Shown: piece after piece, positions 12,112-22,677 of the stretch | How positions within the stretch are numbered: the stretch's first letter is position 1 | Layout: each line of letters starts with the position of its first letter | Source: Antedon mediterranea | Taxonomy: Eukaryota; Echinodermata; Crinoidea; Comatulida; Antedonidae | Length of the DNA: 64,000 nt | NCBI RefSeq assembly: GCF_964355755.1 | Contig: NC_092674.1 | Location: forward strand, 2,051,001-2,115,000 | Direction: 5' to 3' | Notes under the pieces: model-generated | The model's database searches: none | Told to the model about the DNA's origin: nothing | The model's input: only the letters and a program-made list of their open reading frames with translations | Program-made: the position numbers and the translations under genes

Positions 12112-12312
12112 CCGTGGGCGACTTTGCGATGGGGCGACTTTGCGTTGGGGCGACTTTGCGATGGGGCGAATTTGCGATTGGGCGACTTTGTAATGGGGCG
12201 ACTTTGCGATGGGGCGACTGTGCCGGGGCGACTTTGTTTTGGGGCGACTTTGCGATGGGGCGACTTTGTATTGGGCGACTTTGTATGGGGCGACTTTGCG
12301 ATGGGGCGACTT
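12112..12312. repeat. 16-bp tandem repeat, right subterminal array
   Basis: Units of ACTTTGCGATGGGGCG, the reverse complement of the array at 10575-10765. The arrays could pair to form a very long stem. Confidence 0.95.
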
Positions 12313-12724
12313 GACTGGATCCCCCCACTACCTAGTACTGGTGGTATGGTAAAATGTTTCTATTGGCCCCTCTCAATTCAACAGACCTGTCATACCTGTG
12401 TAACTCATAAAGGCCAGGCTAGAGCACGTTAGATCTACTTACTCGCCCTAGGCCCAGCTATACCTCCATGAGCTATCTATAGTAGGCCGCTAGCCTACTA
12501 CTAGACCTACTAGGCCTACTACCTAGCCTAGCTAGCCTAGCTAGGCCTACCTGCTTACTTTACTAGGCCTAGCTAGTTAGTGTATAGTATAAATTGTGCA
12601 CCACTTGTAGAGATCACACCCACTTTATTTACAAAACATATTTATTGTTACATACTCACAAATCCAGGTTCATTATTGGTTGGGTCTCCATATTGTGAAC
12701 CAAATCCTGCGACCCCCTCTGTCT

Positions 12725-13738
12725 GCGAGGTATAATCAGAGCGTCATTTTCGACGATCGAGCATTCTCTACTTCTACGGAGCGCCATTTATGCCTTTATT
12801 TACTTCCGAAATAGAAATAGTACTACGGTAACTGGTTCAGTGGACCAAATTTAGCACCAGTGGAGCACAATGATATAAAATAGAAATAAGTCACTAATTT
12901 TAATATCTTTTCGTATGTTAATACACTGTGCTCAAGTGGACCCAATTTTGAGCCAGTGGAGCACAGTGATCTAAAATAGAAATAAGTCGTCACTGAATTT
13001 TAATATCTTTTCCTTTGTTAATACACTGTGCTCAAGTGGACCCAACTTGGAGCCAGCGGAGCACAGTGATATAAAATAAAATTCAGTGACTTATTTCTAT
13101 TTTATATCACTGTGCTCCACTGGCTCCAAGTTGGGTCCACTTGAGCAGAGTGTATTAACATACGAAAATATATTAAAATTCCGTGAATTATTTCTATTTT
13201 ATATCACTGTGCTCGCCTGGTGCCAAATTGGGTCCACTTGAGCACAGTGTATTAAAATACGAAAAGATATTAACATTCAGTGACTTATTTCTATTTTATA
13301 TCAATGTGCTCTCTGGCTCCAAATAGGGTTCAATTGAGCAAAGTGTATTAAAATACGAAAAGATATTAAAATTCAGTGACTTATTTCTATTTTATATCAC
13401 TGTGCTCCCTGGCTCCAAATTGGGCCCACTTGAGCACAGTGTGTATTAACATACGAAACGATTATTAAAATTAGTGACTTATTTCTATTTTATATCACTG
13501 TGCTCCACTGGCTCCAAATTGGGTCCAATTAAGCAGAGTGTATTAACATACGAAAAGATATTAAAATTAGTGACTTATTTCTATTTTATATCACTGTGCT
13601 CCACTGGTGCTAAATTTGGTCCACTGAACCAGTTACCGTAGTACTATTTCTATTTCGGAAGTAAATAAAGGCATACATGGCGCTCCGTGAGAAGTAGAGA
13701 ATGCTCGATCGTCGAAATGACGCTCTGAATATACCTCG
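12725..13738. mobile_element. Foldback element with long inverted repeats
   Basis: The ends CGAGGTATAATCAGAGCGTC and its near-perfect reverse complement at 13719-13738 continue inward through GATCGAGCATTCTCTACTTC, GGAGCGCC and GTACTACGGTAACTGGTTCA, making arms of at least 150 bp. The inner part is built from repeated 120-150 bp modules containing CACTGTGCTC-AAGTGGACCCAA and TATAAAATAGAAATAAGTCA in both orientations. No open frame. No clear target duplication was found. The arrangement resembles sea-urchin TU foldback elements. Confidence 0.85.
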
Positions 13739-13793
13739 TCAATCTTAATAATTTTGAAGCGCCCTCTAGACAAAGTATAGTACTTTTGACGCT

Positions 13794-13984
13794 AAGCTGT
13801 CTGCACTATCATTATCAACTAATTTGACAAAAAAGTGTGATGTGCCCAAATAGGGTAGTGATATTCCCAAATATGGTAGTGATATTCCCAAATATTGTAG
13901 TGATATGACATCTTTATTTCCATATATGACCACATCACATTTTTTTATCACATAAAGTTCTGTTTGATAGTGTAGATAGAGCTA
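13794..13984. mobile_element. CTCTGTCTACAC-family MITE with triplicated core
   Basis: The left end is mutated (AAGCTGTCTGCACTATC). The core contains three copies of the CCCAAATATGGTAGTGATAT module. The right end reads GATAGTGTAGATAGAGCTA. Confidence 0.85.
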
Positions 13985-14080
13985 ACTTATTTAATAGCAT
14001 TTACAACTTTGTTGAGTGAGGGATCTGAGATTTCTATATAAGAACATAACACTAGATAAGAAGTAAATGTATGAAAACAT

Positions 14081-14086
14081 TTTATT
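14081..14086 (-). terminator. Polyadenylation signal, DOMON/ATP1B-like gene
   Basis: AATAAA on the minus strand, 178 bp past the stop codon at 14264-14266. Confidence 0.6.
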
Positions 14087-14263
14087 CACTATACTTTTAA
14101 TACATAAGTAAAAACGTTGTTTATAATATATAATACACGTTAAAATGTATTTACAAACTGACTATAGATTTCAAAACCCGTAAAATGATGAATCATTTCT
14201 ATACTACTGGTGGTATACACCAGAAGATGACGTGGACTGATCTTAGGAGGAGAAATGAAAAAC

Positions 14264-17200
14264 TCAGTGTTTGGCTGAGCCTTTGATTTTCACCGTGAAG
14301 TTTATTCTACCCTCAGATCGCGAATGGTCAATGTTTGCCGCCCATGTGAAACAGACGATACGGATAGATACATTCTCCACCGGACTCATCATTTGGACGG
14401 TTACAAAAGAGTTGACAAGATCGTCTGATAAAAATCCCGCCGATGGTGTGACCACGACAGATCCAAGTATTCGTTTGTCAGCGTTTGTCTAGAAAAATAA
14501 TGAATACATATACTGTGACTTCATTTTCACGTATGGTCAAAGCTCTGTCTACACTATCAAACAAAAAAATGTGAAGTTCCCATATATGGGCATTATTATG
14601 TCATATCACTACCACATTTAATCATATCACTACCATATGTGGCCATATCACACCTTTTTTGTCAAACTAGTTTGATAGTGTGGACAGAGCTTAAATTTCC
14701 ATTTACCAATAGAGAGCAAAGTAAGACATAAAGCATTGTCAACAAAACTGTGATGTGCCCAAATATGGTAGTGATATGCCCAGATATGGTAGTGATATGA
14801 CATCATCATGCCCATATATGGGTATGAATTCAACACTATGATATCAATGGAAGTAATGGCTGTGTTCTTTTAAGCCACAAAAAGTGGTCTCTCTCTCTCG
14901 TTTTTCAATTATAAATACAGTTACCTTTCCCTCGCACGTTAGAGGCAGGTGAGAGTCAACGTAGACATCTTTAATCGTGGTTGGTATCAGCATTGGTAGG
15001 TATGGCAACGGTGCCCACTCCTTGGGGTTCTATATAGTTGAACATAGACATTATTATTATAAAAATAAAAGATACGTTATTATTTTAAAAATAAATAAAC
15101 TTGATAATCATTGACAACAATCAGCATTTATAACAAAAAGGCAACGATGATATTATAATCTGATGTATGATGATGATGATATTGATGATGATATTTAATA
15201 TTGATGGGGTCATGGGCTGATTATAACATACCTATAATGTTTAAGTTATATTATTAAAATGTATATATTATATTTTTGTTTTGAGTTTGTGTTGTGTCCG
15301 TTGGATATTGTGTTCTGCCAATTCAAACAAAGCAAACAGAATTTTTATTATTTTTTTCTTAAAACAAATGACAATAAATGACACTTGACTTGATAAGAAA
15401 ATAAACACACTCATTGTTGAACCTATTTTGAATTATATCAATTCCTCTGTACTTACTCCCGTAAAAGTAATTATAACGCATGGACAACCACTTGCATATC
15501 CAAATTTAGTAGCCGGATTACAGGTGGCGTGTGCACTAGAATCTGGCAAAAACATCGACAATGCGCGGACGTACTTCATGTAGGTCGACGGTACGGTAGG
15601 CTTGTATGATATCACCGCTTTATCTGGAATCAACTGAAGATCTATAGATTAGTAAAACAACTATTAGATACGTCATTGTTAAATTCACGCCATCTGATTG
15701 GTTTAAAGTTACAACTAATCCCTGCGTCTGTCTTTTATTGTAATCGTTTCTTTCTGCAGATTTCGATAACTCCGTGCTTAGACCCAGAGTTAACCAAGTC
15801 AATATTTGAATAAGGTATATCACTAAAGCTCTGTGTACACTATCAATCCTTTTGTGATAAAAGAAAATGCCCACATAACACGGACATGATGACGTCATAT
15901 CACTACCATATTTGGCCACATCACACTTTTTTTGTCAAACTACTTTGATAGTGTAGACCAAACTATACGGTAGCTATAGAAGTTTAATTCTAATCTTATT
16001 TTTTTCTTTCTTTTTTATTCATTTATTTTTTTTGTTCACGCACTTGGAGGGTCTACAAACTCTTGAGATGCTGCTGGAAGTCCACTGTCCTCGTCGATAT
16101 CAAACGGCCAAGCACCGAACGGAAGAGGTCCTGTCCCGCCATCTGGCCCGTCAGATCCATCCGTCATTGTTATGACGCCACGCGAGGAATTGAAGTTCAC
16201 CATGTATTCGGAAATGACAGGAGTTACACTGTGTTGCATTGGACGGTGTATAGCTGAAATGTACATTTGAAATAATTATCGTATAAAATACAAATGTATC
16301 ATTGTGTCCCCTGCCAAAACAATTCTTTAAAATAATTATTTTTTCTTTATGTCCCTTTCTAAATGTCTCAGATTAATCTTGCTGGCGACATGCGTAGTAC
16401 CGTAAATAACTAAGCGGTTCAATAAAAGGTGTAAGTTTCCCCATGTCGCATTGTATTTCTTGTACAGCTTTGTTTCACTAATGTCCAACCAAACCAGCTT
16501 GGTGTGTACTTGGACGCGACGCAATGCAACGCAAGGCACAATTGACCAGTTAGGATAATCCATAGGCGCGCGTCGTCGTGATTGGTCAAATTCCGTCATT
16601 GGGTTTCGTCCAATAGAAGCAAACTTTAGGCTTGGTTCCTACCCTGGCGCAACACAAGGACATAAGCGCAACGTAAATGATTCGACCAATCACAAGCGAT
16701 GGATTATTCGAAATGCCGCTTGTGTCATTGGTCAACTCGCTTGCGTTGCGTTTACGTACCTCCGCTACGTATCTGTGTGAACCAAGCCTTAGTGAGTGGC
16801 CCAATTCATAATCAATGCTGAGGCTTCGCGAACCACTACAGAGTAAGGCAAACATACTCACATGAAGTTATAGGTCCGTAACCTAAAAACATATAATGTG
16901 GTCGATACAGATTGAACGTCTTGTCGTTTTCAGGTATGTTCTTTTTTCTTGTAAATTTGCAAGATATATATCCATCAACATATGAAGAACTATGGACCAT
17001 CAAATTGTCCTTAAAGAAATCAACATGTGTAAGCATGAAATAGAAGTTATCGAAGTAATTTTGGATTCATCAAAACCGTTACAATTATTCTATACTGTAC
17101 ATTCAACATATTGTAGTTTTAGATACTCTAAAGACGATTTTCCACTAGGCGAATTTGTTCGCGCGAATCGAAACGTCAGCTTATATTACGCGTAGAGAGA

Positions 17201-20200
17201 GATTTTGAAGATGGAAAATTCGCCTAGTCTTCTTGTTGACTCTATAAGCCAAGCCTAGTGGGAAATCGGCTTGATGGCAAAATACTGGTATGGACTTACC
17301 GGACTGGTGATCTCCTCCATGTAATGTCGAGCGGAGTACGCCTGCTTTACATCCGTCCTTCCCTCTGTTTTCCCTCTAATACAAAAAACAACATCGTCTT
17401 CATTCTACAGATTACAAAGATGATCAATTACAAATCTTCATCGATAAACATATTGCAAATCATTAATTTACCTTTTCATATTCCTCACCATGACATCGTC
17501 AATGGAGCAGCCAAGCGGCAGCTTCGTAAAGCTAGGTTCGCATTGGACGGAACGCAATTATGTACGGTACGCGCAATTATTTGCGTTGTGCGTACGTCTT
17601 GCGTTGCTTGAACTAAAAAGTCGAAGTTACTCGAACTATAGAGTTTTAACGTATATTGTGAACAACACTAAAGCTCTGTCTACACTTTTAAACGTTATGT
17701 GCTCATGGGCATGATGATGCCATATCACTACAATATTTGAGAATATCACTATTATTGGGCACATAACACTTTTAGACAAAGCTTTAAAATGGTGTTTGAT
17801 ACTAACCATTTTTTTATCTTCAGAAAAGGCCAGTGCAATCCATCCATTTGATTTACCAGCTAACAGAAATGTAAGAGAGTCACCCGTCTTATTTTCCTTA
17901 ATTCGTACGCTAATATCGCATTTATTCCAATCACAATCATCAGGTACTTTTGCACACTGTTCGTATTTTCCACATTTGTTTAGTTTCAGAAAATCTGGTG
18001 GTTGAAAAGGGTCAGTACTACCTCCTTTGTCTAGTTTGTCAGTTTTTGGTTTTCCAGCTGGTTTTATGTCTGTTTCAGCATAAAGTACATGCTTTGCTAA
18101 AGATACTTTTCTTTTTGTAACCCTTTGAGGTCCTTGCATTAATGGCATGCCTACGAAATTAAAAAAAAACATAAAAACAGTAGGCACTAATAATTGTTAA
18201 CAACATTCAAGTCTAAGTATTAAGAGTTACAAGGTATAAGATAACAAAGTTAAGAACAAAAATGCCTATCTGTAACGTCAAAAATAAGCACAAACTTTGA
18301 GCAGGAACGCGTTCTAATGTTGATAAAAATCTTACGCCTTTTGTACGCGCGCGCCAACTTTGTGCGTCAATATAACAGTAACATCAGAATAATGTCAAAA
18401 GCATACCTTTCTTTAGAGCACCACTAGCAAAAATTAAATACCATTTTCGTTTCATGTTAAAATACTGAGGTACAGACTTTAATATCTTCTTTCTTGTAAA
18501 TACACAATGTATCATTTTGTTTTTACGGTCGTATGTTGCTTTTAATATCGTAGCTCCTTCAATCTGAATATGAAATAATTAATAATAATTACAATTCAAT
18601 TTTATATTTTAAAAAGATCTTCATTGATTGTATTGTTCATCTTAGCCTTGGTTGCGATGAGATATCATTTAAAGATGTATTGTGCCCCAAAAACATGAAA
18701 AATAAAGATAAAATAAGACTTTGAATAGATTATTTTGTAGATTTAATAAAGCTAATCACTTCGGTAGAAAAAAGGGAACAATTGAAAGTTTTCATCTATA
18801 AAATGAAAAAATAAATGATTAAATTCAACCAAAAAACCATTTGCTGGTAGCCAATTTGACTATTTTTTGCTTTAAATTACAGGTTTTCAGGTAAATACAT
18901 TTTTTCCATCCCATTTTTGGTCAAAGTGGATAAATATTATGTAACATTAAAATGGCATATTAAAAAAAAAATTATGAATGAATTATTTTTTTAGGGGGAC
19001 AATACATCTTCAATAAAGAAACAGGAACAAAAACGTGTACCGGTAGTGCAATTTTATTCTAATTAGTTGATACTGTATCATGCTAAATACAAATCGTAAA
19101 TTAACTATTACGAACTCTTGCCCGCGTTCAAGGTGCTGAAGTCAGATGTTTTGCCCAAATTTCACCCCGAGTATCCATACAATTACGTCATAATTAGGAA
19201 AACATCTGACTAATCAGCTACAATAAAATAATACAACAGGGAAGAGTAAAATTATACTCTTCCCTCCTGAAAATAACAAACCAAATCATCAACGTGTAAT
19301 CTTGAATATTCTCCATATATGTGTTTTACTTGCACTTTCGTTTCATTTAAGACACAGGCTACCATGTCATCACTGCCCTAGTGAAACAAAAATTAAAGGC
19401 TAGCTCCATGTATACCATTTTAAGCTCTGACTACACGATCAAACTAGTTTGATAAAAAAAAATGTGAGGTGCCCAAATATAGTAGTGATATACCCAAATA
19501 TGGCAGTGATATGACATCATCATGTCTATGGGCACATGACATTATTTGACACGTAAAGTTTTATGGTGTTGACAGACCTTTAGTTTTTATTAAACTTATT
19601 TTGTAACAACTTTATAATATTAACAATCCCACTTATTTTTTCTTCAGCGGTAAAAAGTAAAAAGATCATCGTAATAAAGCCTATAAAATAACTTTCCAAT
19701 GTGAGTGCAACCGACTTTTTCATATGTTATAAGAAGAATTGACTGTCACAACACTACACTATTGCATATTTATAAATAAAATATAAATATAAATCGAACG
19801 ATTGATTGATTGATTGATCAAACTTTTTGTGACAAAAAAAATATGAAGTGCCCAAATATGGTAGTGAGATGACGTCGTCACATACAATTCGATAGTGTAG
19901 ACAGAGCTTTAGGGAAAAGGTATATAAATCGAAAGAATTACAACCAATTTTACACAGAAGATCAGTAATATCTAAATTACAAATAGTACCCGGTTGTGGA
20001 TTGTAAGCAAAAATCAGTTTAAAGCATCATATAATTTAAACGTAACATAGACGTAAAACAAACCATTTCGTTTGTCCTAATCTCACCACAAATTTATCCT
20101 TTGATAAGCCTACAGCTACAAAGCCATCAGCGCTACCTCGTAGGTTGAATTTAAAAGATTTTTTATCACTGGTTTCTTTGACAGAGAGGGCATATCGACA

Positions 20201-20368
20201 GTTGCCGTCTTCTGGGTTACATTTGGCAGGTTGCAGATAACAAGCAGAACGGTAACAAAGTTTAGGTGTCGTCGTAGTAGACTTTAAATCGACCTTCGGG
20301 GAAACGTTTTGTCCCATACATCCGGATAGCCAAATCACGAGAACAATTAAAGAGCTTTTTGTAGGCAT
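14264..20368 (-). CDS. Secreted DOMON-DOMON protein with Na,K-ATPase beta-type ectodomain
   Basis: Eleven coding exons form one frame: 20087-20368, 19282-19377, 18407-18563, 17807-18150, 17472-17521, 17300-17375, 16862-17009, 16044-16253, 15457-15623, 14925-15029, 14264-14488, for 619 residues. Residues 1-20 are a signal peptide. DOMON 1 spans about 55-178 (GFVAVGLSKDKF, then GSDDMVACV, then HCVFTRKK and WYLIFASG). DOMON 2 spans about 250-384 (NGWIALAFSEDKKM, SIDDVM, ISCKFTRKK, YMFLGYG). DOMON domains bind heme or sugars, as in ferric reductase-like FRRS1. Residues 386-455 are a proline/glycine-rich linker. Residues 456-619 match the ATPase beta ectodomain: ISYKP, then C-NPATKFGYASGCPC-VII, LTCEGK and IRIVC, keeping four of its six disulfide cysteines. 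The usual beta-subunit cytoplasmic and membrane segments are absent. The 8-to-9 junction uses donor AA/GTGCGT and acceptor TTCCAG/AT. The join needs transcript support. Confidence 0.75.
14539..14693. mobile_element. CTCTGTCTACAC-family MITE, intact ends
   Basis: AAAGCTCTGTCTACACTATC and GATAGTGTGGACAGAGCTT. Lies in the last intron of the DOMON/ATP1B-like gene. Confidence 0.9.
14741..14825. mobile_element. CTCTGTCTACAC-family MITE, core fragment
   Basis: Two CCCAAATATGGTAGTGATAT-like modules and the CATCATCATGCCCATATATGG centre, without terminal repeats. Confidence 0.7.
15825..15964. mobile_element. CTCTGTCTACAC-family MITE
   Basis: Left end AAAGCTCTGTGTACACTATC; right end diverged after GATAGTGTAGAC. 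Lies between exons 8 and 9 of the DOMON/ATP1B-like gene, the intron that joins the two domain types. Confidence 0.85.
16627..16791. mobile_element. MITE with TAGGCTTGGTTC ends
   Basis: Inverted ends TAGGCTTGGTTC and GAACCAAGCCTTA enclose paired internal text (GACCAATCACAAGCG, CATTGGTCAACTCGCTTGCG). Related sequence occurs at 16497-16560, 17530-17620 and 49490-49760. Confidence 0.75.
17147..17232. mobile_element. Small inverted-repeat element
   Basis: CACTAGGCGAATTTG at left and AAATTCGCCTAGT at right pair, enclosing 60 bp. It lies in the intron before exon 7 of the DOMON/ATP1B-like gene. Confidence 0.5.
17670..17788. mobile_element. CTCTGTCTACAC-family MITE, short variant beside an exon
   Basis: Left end AAAGCTCTGTCTACACTTT and right end AGACAAAGCTTTA. 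Ends 18 bp from the donor end of exon 4 of the DOMON/ATP1B-like gene (17807). Confidence 0.8.
18669..19013. mobile_element. TTAA-flanked MITE, copy 1 (piggyBac-like)
   Basis: Left TTAA then AGATGTATTGTGCCCC; right GGGGGACAATACATCTT followed by a mutated flank CAA. About 340 bp. Shares internal text (CATGAAAAATAAAGAT, GGTCAAAGTGGATAA) with 39035-39356 and 51547-51899. Confidence 0.8.
19421..19582. mobile_element. CTCTGTCTACAC-family MITE, diverged ends
   Basis: Left end TAAGCTCTGACTACACGATC; right end GGTGTTGACAGACCTTTAG. Core has two ATATGG-type modules. Confidence 0.8.
19816..19911. mobile_element. CTCTGTCTACAC-family MITE, left end lost
   Basis: Begins GATCAAACTTTTTGTGACAAAA after a GATT run and ends GATAGTGTAGACAGAGCTTTAG. 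Confidence 0.8.
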
Positions 20369-20983
20369 CTTTGCCTAAAGAAAATATAAAACAATATCAA
20401 TATAAGTAAACAAAGTTAAATAAAATCAACTGGATTGGTTAGTGACAACGTTATGCATTTACTTGAATAAAAATGATAATTTATATATATATACTAGACA
20501 AAAAATATAAATAATACAATGCATTCCTTTAATTTCCCGATACTATATATTAAAAAATAATTACAGCTATATCTATTTTTAGTATTTATTTTATTCCTCT
20601 GTAATTGCTTTTGTATATATAAGTTATAGTGAGGCTTTCGAAACTATTGAACGAGTCTAATACACATTTCAACGATAGTTATATTACATAAACTCTGGTA
20701 CACTTCAAACCCTGCCACTCCCAATCAAAGGACGTGTTTTTAATCCTTAACATATGAAAAATGTGTTAAATTGTAGTTAACATGTCCAACTGGGAGCCAA
20801 CCTAGGCCAACTGTTAGGACCTACACCTGTTACCAGCTCCTACCACCCTCTAGAGTTTTCAGGCTGCTGGTTTTGACCTACAAACAAGGCAATGAACTTT
20901 AAGCCCACTTTAAGTGCAATACACCGAAATACGTGGCAATGTTATATTCATTAAGGTGTCAAACCATAAACACAATATATCCT

Positions 20984-21163
20984 CATGCTGCTATTAGTTG
21001 TTAATGACGTCATAGAGACACAAAGTTGACGCGCGCGTCAAATTCGTATTCTCATGCTGCTAATAGTTGTTAATGACGTCATAGAGACACAAATTTGACG
21101 CGCGCGTCAACGCGTACCATTTTCATCAGATTGAGCACGCCCGCGTTATATTTTATGACGTCA
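20984..21163. promoter_or_regulatory. Three CRE palindromes upstream of the DOMON/ATP1B-like gene
   Basis: TGACGTCA occurs at 21005-21012, 21074-21081 and 21156-21163. The first two lie in a 65-bp tandem duplication that also repeats CATGCTGCTA-TAGTTGTTAA and GACGCGCGCGTCAA. This is 0.6-0.8 kb upstream of the ATG at 20368. TGACGTCA is the known CREB/ATF site; use here is inferred. Confidence 0.55.
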
Positions 21164-21633
21164 TTGACAAGAGTAGTAGGAAACGATCAGTGTAAGAAGA
21201 TCCAAACTTGTGGACAAAACTCATCCATTAAACTGGACTGGAATAATTCCATTTTGGTCGCCAAAGAAAAAATAGCCGGGACCTCCGCGCTTGAATTATT
21301 CATATTATTAGACCAATAAGATGTAAAATTGATTAGACCCTAATGCTATTTAGTTTAGTAGCTCACCAAATTAGTGCAAAATACAGGACCTTATCTTAAA
21401 ACCAATTTATAATAATAGGGCCTACCATAATAATGATAGTCTATAGAACTGGAATTTAATTTCGCCAAAAGCATTCAAAATTATTATTAATTCATCTGAT
21501 TTCTTTAATATTATGTTTAAATAAATCAATATAAATTCGGTAAATAAGATTTCAAAATATAATTTATAAAAAAACCAACAAAAAAAACAATTCCAAATGT
21601 CTTAGGCCTATACTACCAACAGAAAGGCTAAAA

Positions 21634-21720
21634 ACTTACCATCTGCTCCAAGTAAAGTCCCGATGCTACTCAAGAATATACCTCACACTGTCTGTTCGGA
21701 AATAGTCAATGTACTGTTAG
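21634..21720 (-). promoter_or_regulatory. Possible non-coding first exon of the DOMON/ATP1B-like gene
   Basis: On the minus strand GGAGCAGATG is followed by GTAAGT (21634-21639), a strong donor, and the coding exon starting at 20368 is preceded by a TTTAG acceptor-like sequence six bases before its ATG. The 5' end of the exon cannot be set from sequence. Confidence 0.35.
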
Positions 21721-22206
21721 CCTGCTAAATAAAAGACTTCAAACTACCAATTGGGATGATGTCCACTTCCGATTGGGCCACCGACTGTAGTTAAAACAAC
21801 ACTGTTATTCCAGACAAAACCCAATTAAGAATTCAACTGATACTTCACTGCTTTTATACACCAACACTTAGGCCTATGTATAGTTTTTCCAGAATTGCTG
21901 TATTGTTTGCCAATCCACCGCCAATCAGCGCTTGGTACTGTGTTTACTTCCACCAACAATGAATAACGTTTCTTCTGGTTTGGTATAAAGTGCGTGAATA
22001 GCCCTCCTCACGTCAAACTGATTTAAACTTTTATTATTTAAACGTTTAAACATATGTTTATATATTTAATCTCCTGAGATTTTGCTCTAACAACTGCAAG
22101 GCTTTCTCATCTTCGATAGTAGTTTAAGAACGATTAACTAAGCTTAATTTCAGGATCTTTTGAAAGATTGCCAATTGCAAAATAAATCAAATTTATTGTG
22201 AAATTG

Positions 22207-22212
22207 TTCGAT

Positions 22213-22253
<41 letters not shown>
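22207..22253. repeat. AAT microsatellite
   Basis: About 15 units of AAT. Confidence 0.95.
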
Positions 22254-22255
<2 letters not shown>

Positions 22256-22629
22256 TATCATGACGAGTATGAATTTGCAGATAATACGTTTGATATACAG
22301 TAAACACAGCATATACTTATTCATAAAATGTAAAACAATATAATATATTCGGAAATGTTTATTAAACAAATTATAAGCAATTTTTTTCTAGACTAAACCA
22401 AGTTTCCCTATAATAGGAGTGTCCCCTGAATAGAGGTGCAGGTTGGATGTTAGTGTTAAAACGTATATTTCCCCTAATATTCTGTTCTGCTTCATGATAA
22501 TGTGCAGATAACATAGCAGAAATAAAGCGTTGCGTCACTAACAATAGGGATGTCCCCTGAAAAGAGGTATCCCGCAAAGAGGTTCTAGTATAGACATTTA
22601 TTATAGAAATCTATTTTTAATCTTTGGAA

Positions 22630-22635
22630 TTTATT
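22630..22635 (-). terminator. Polyadenylation signal, leucine-rich-repeat gene
   Basis: AATAAA on the minus strand, 43 bp past the stop codon at 22678-22680. Confidence 0.6.
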
Positions 22636-22677
22636 TAATCTTTAGACTTTAATATAAACGTCTTTGCTGCTAAATAT

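Larger units (their letters stand above)
10569..12323. mobile_element. hAT-like non-autonomous element with tandem-repeat inverted ends
   Basis: The 8-bp sequence CCCACTAC occurs at 10561-10568 and again at 12324-12331, fitting an 8-bp target duplication. Both ends contain GTCAAGTCGCCCC in inverted orientation. Inside each end lie about a dozen tandem copies of a 16-bp unit, CGCCCCATCGCAAAGT, at about 10575-10765, and its reverse complement at about 12112-12312. The 1.35-kb centre has no convincing transposase. An 8-bp duplication is typical of the hAT superfamily, but the outermost bases of the two ends match imperfectly, so the superfamily is inferred. Confidence 0.75.

Noticed and set aside
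12014-12432. Open frames in the GGGGCGACTTTGCGAT array
   Set aside because: Periodic translation of the subterminal tandem repeats of the hAT-like element; not protein coding.
17490-17714. Plus-strand open frame over exon 5 of the DOMON/ATP1B-like gene
   Set aside because: Antisense of the exon plus adjoining repeat; no domain and no splice context.
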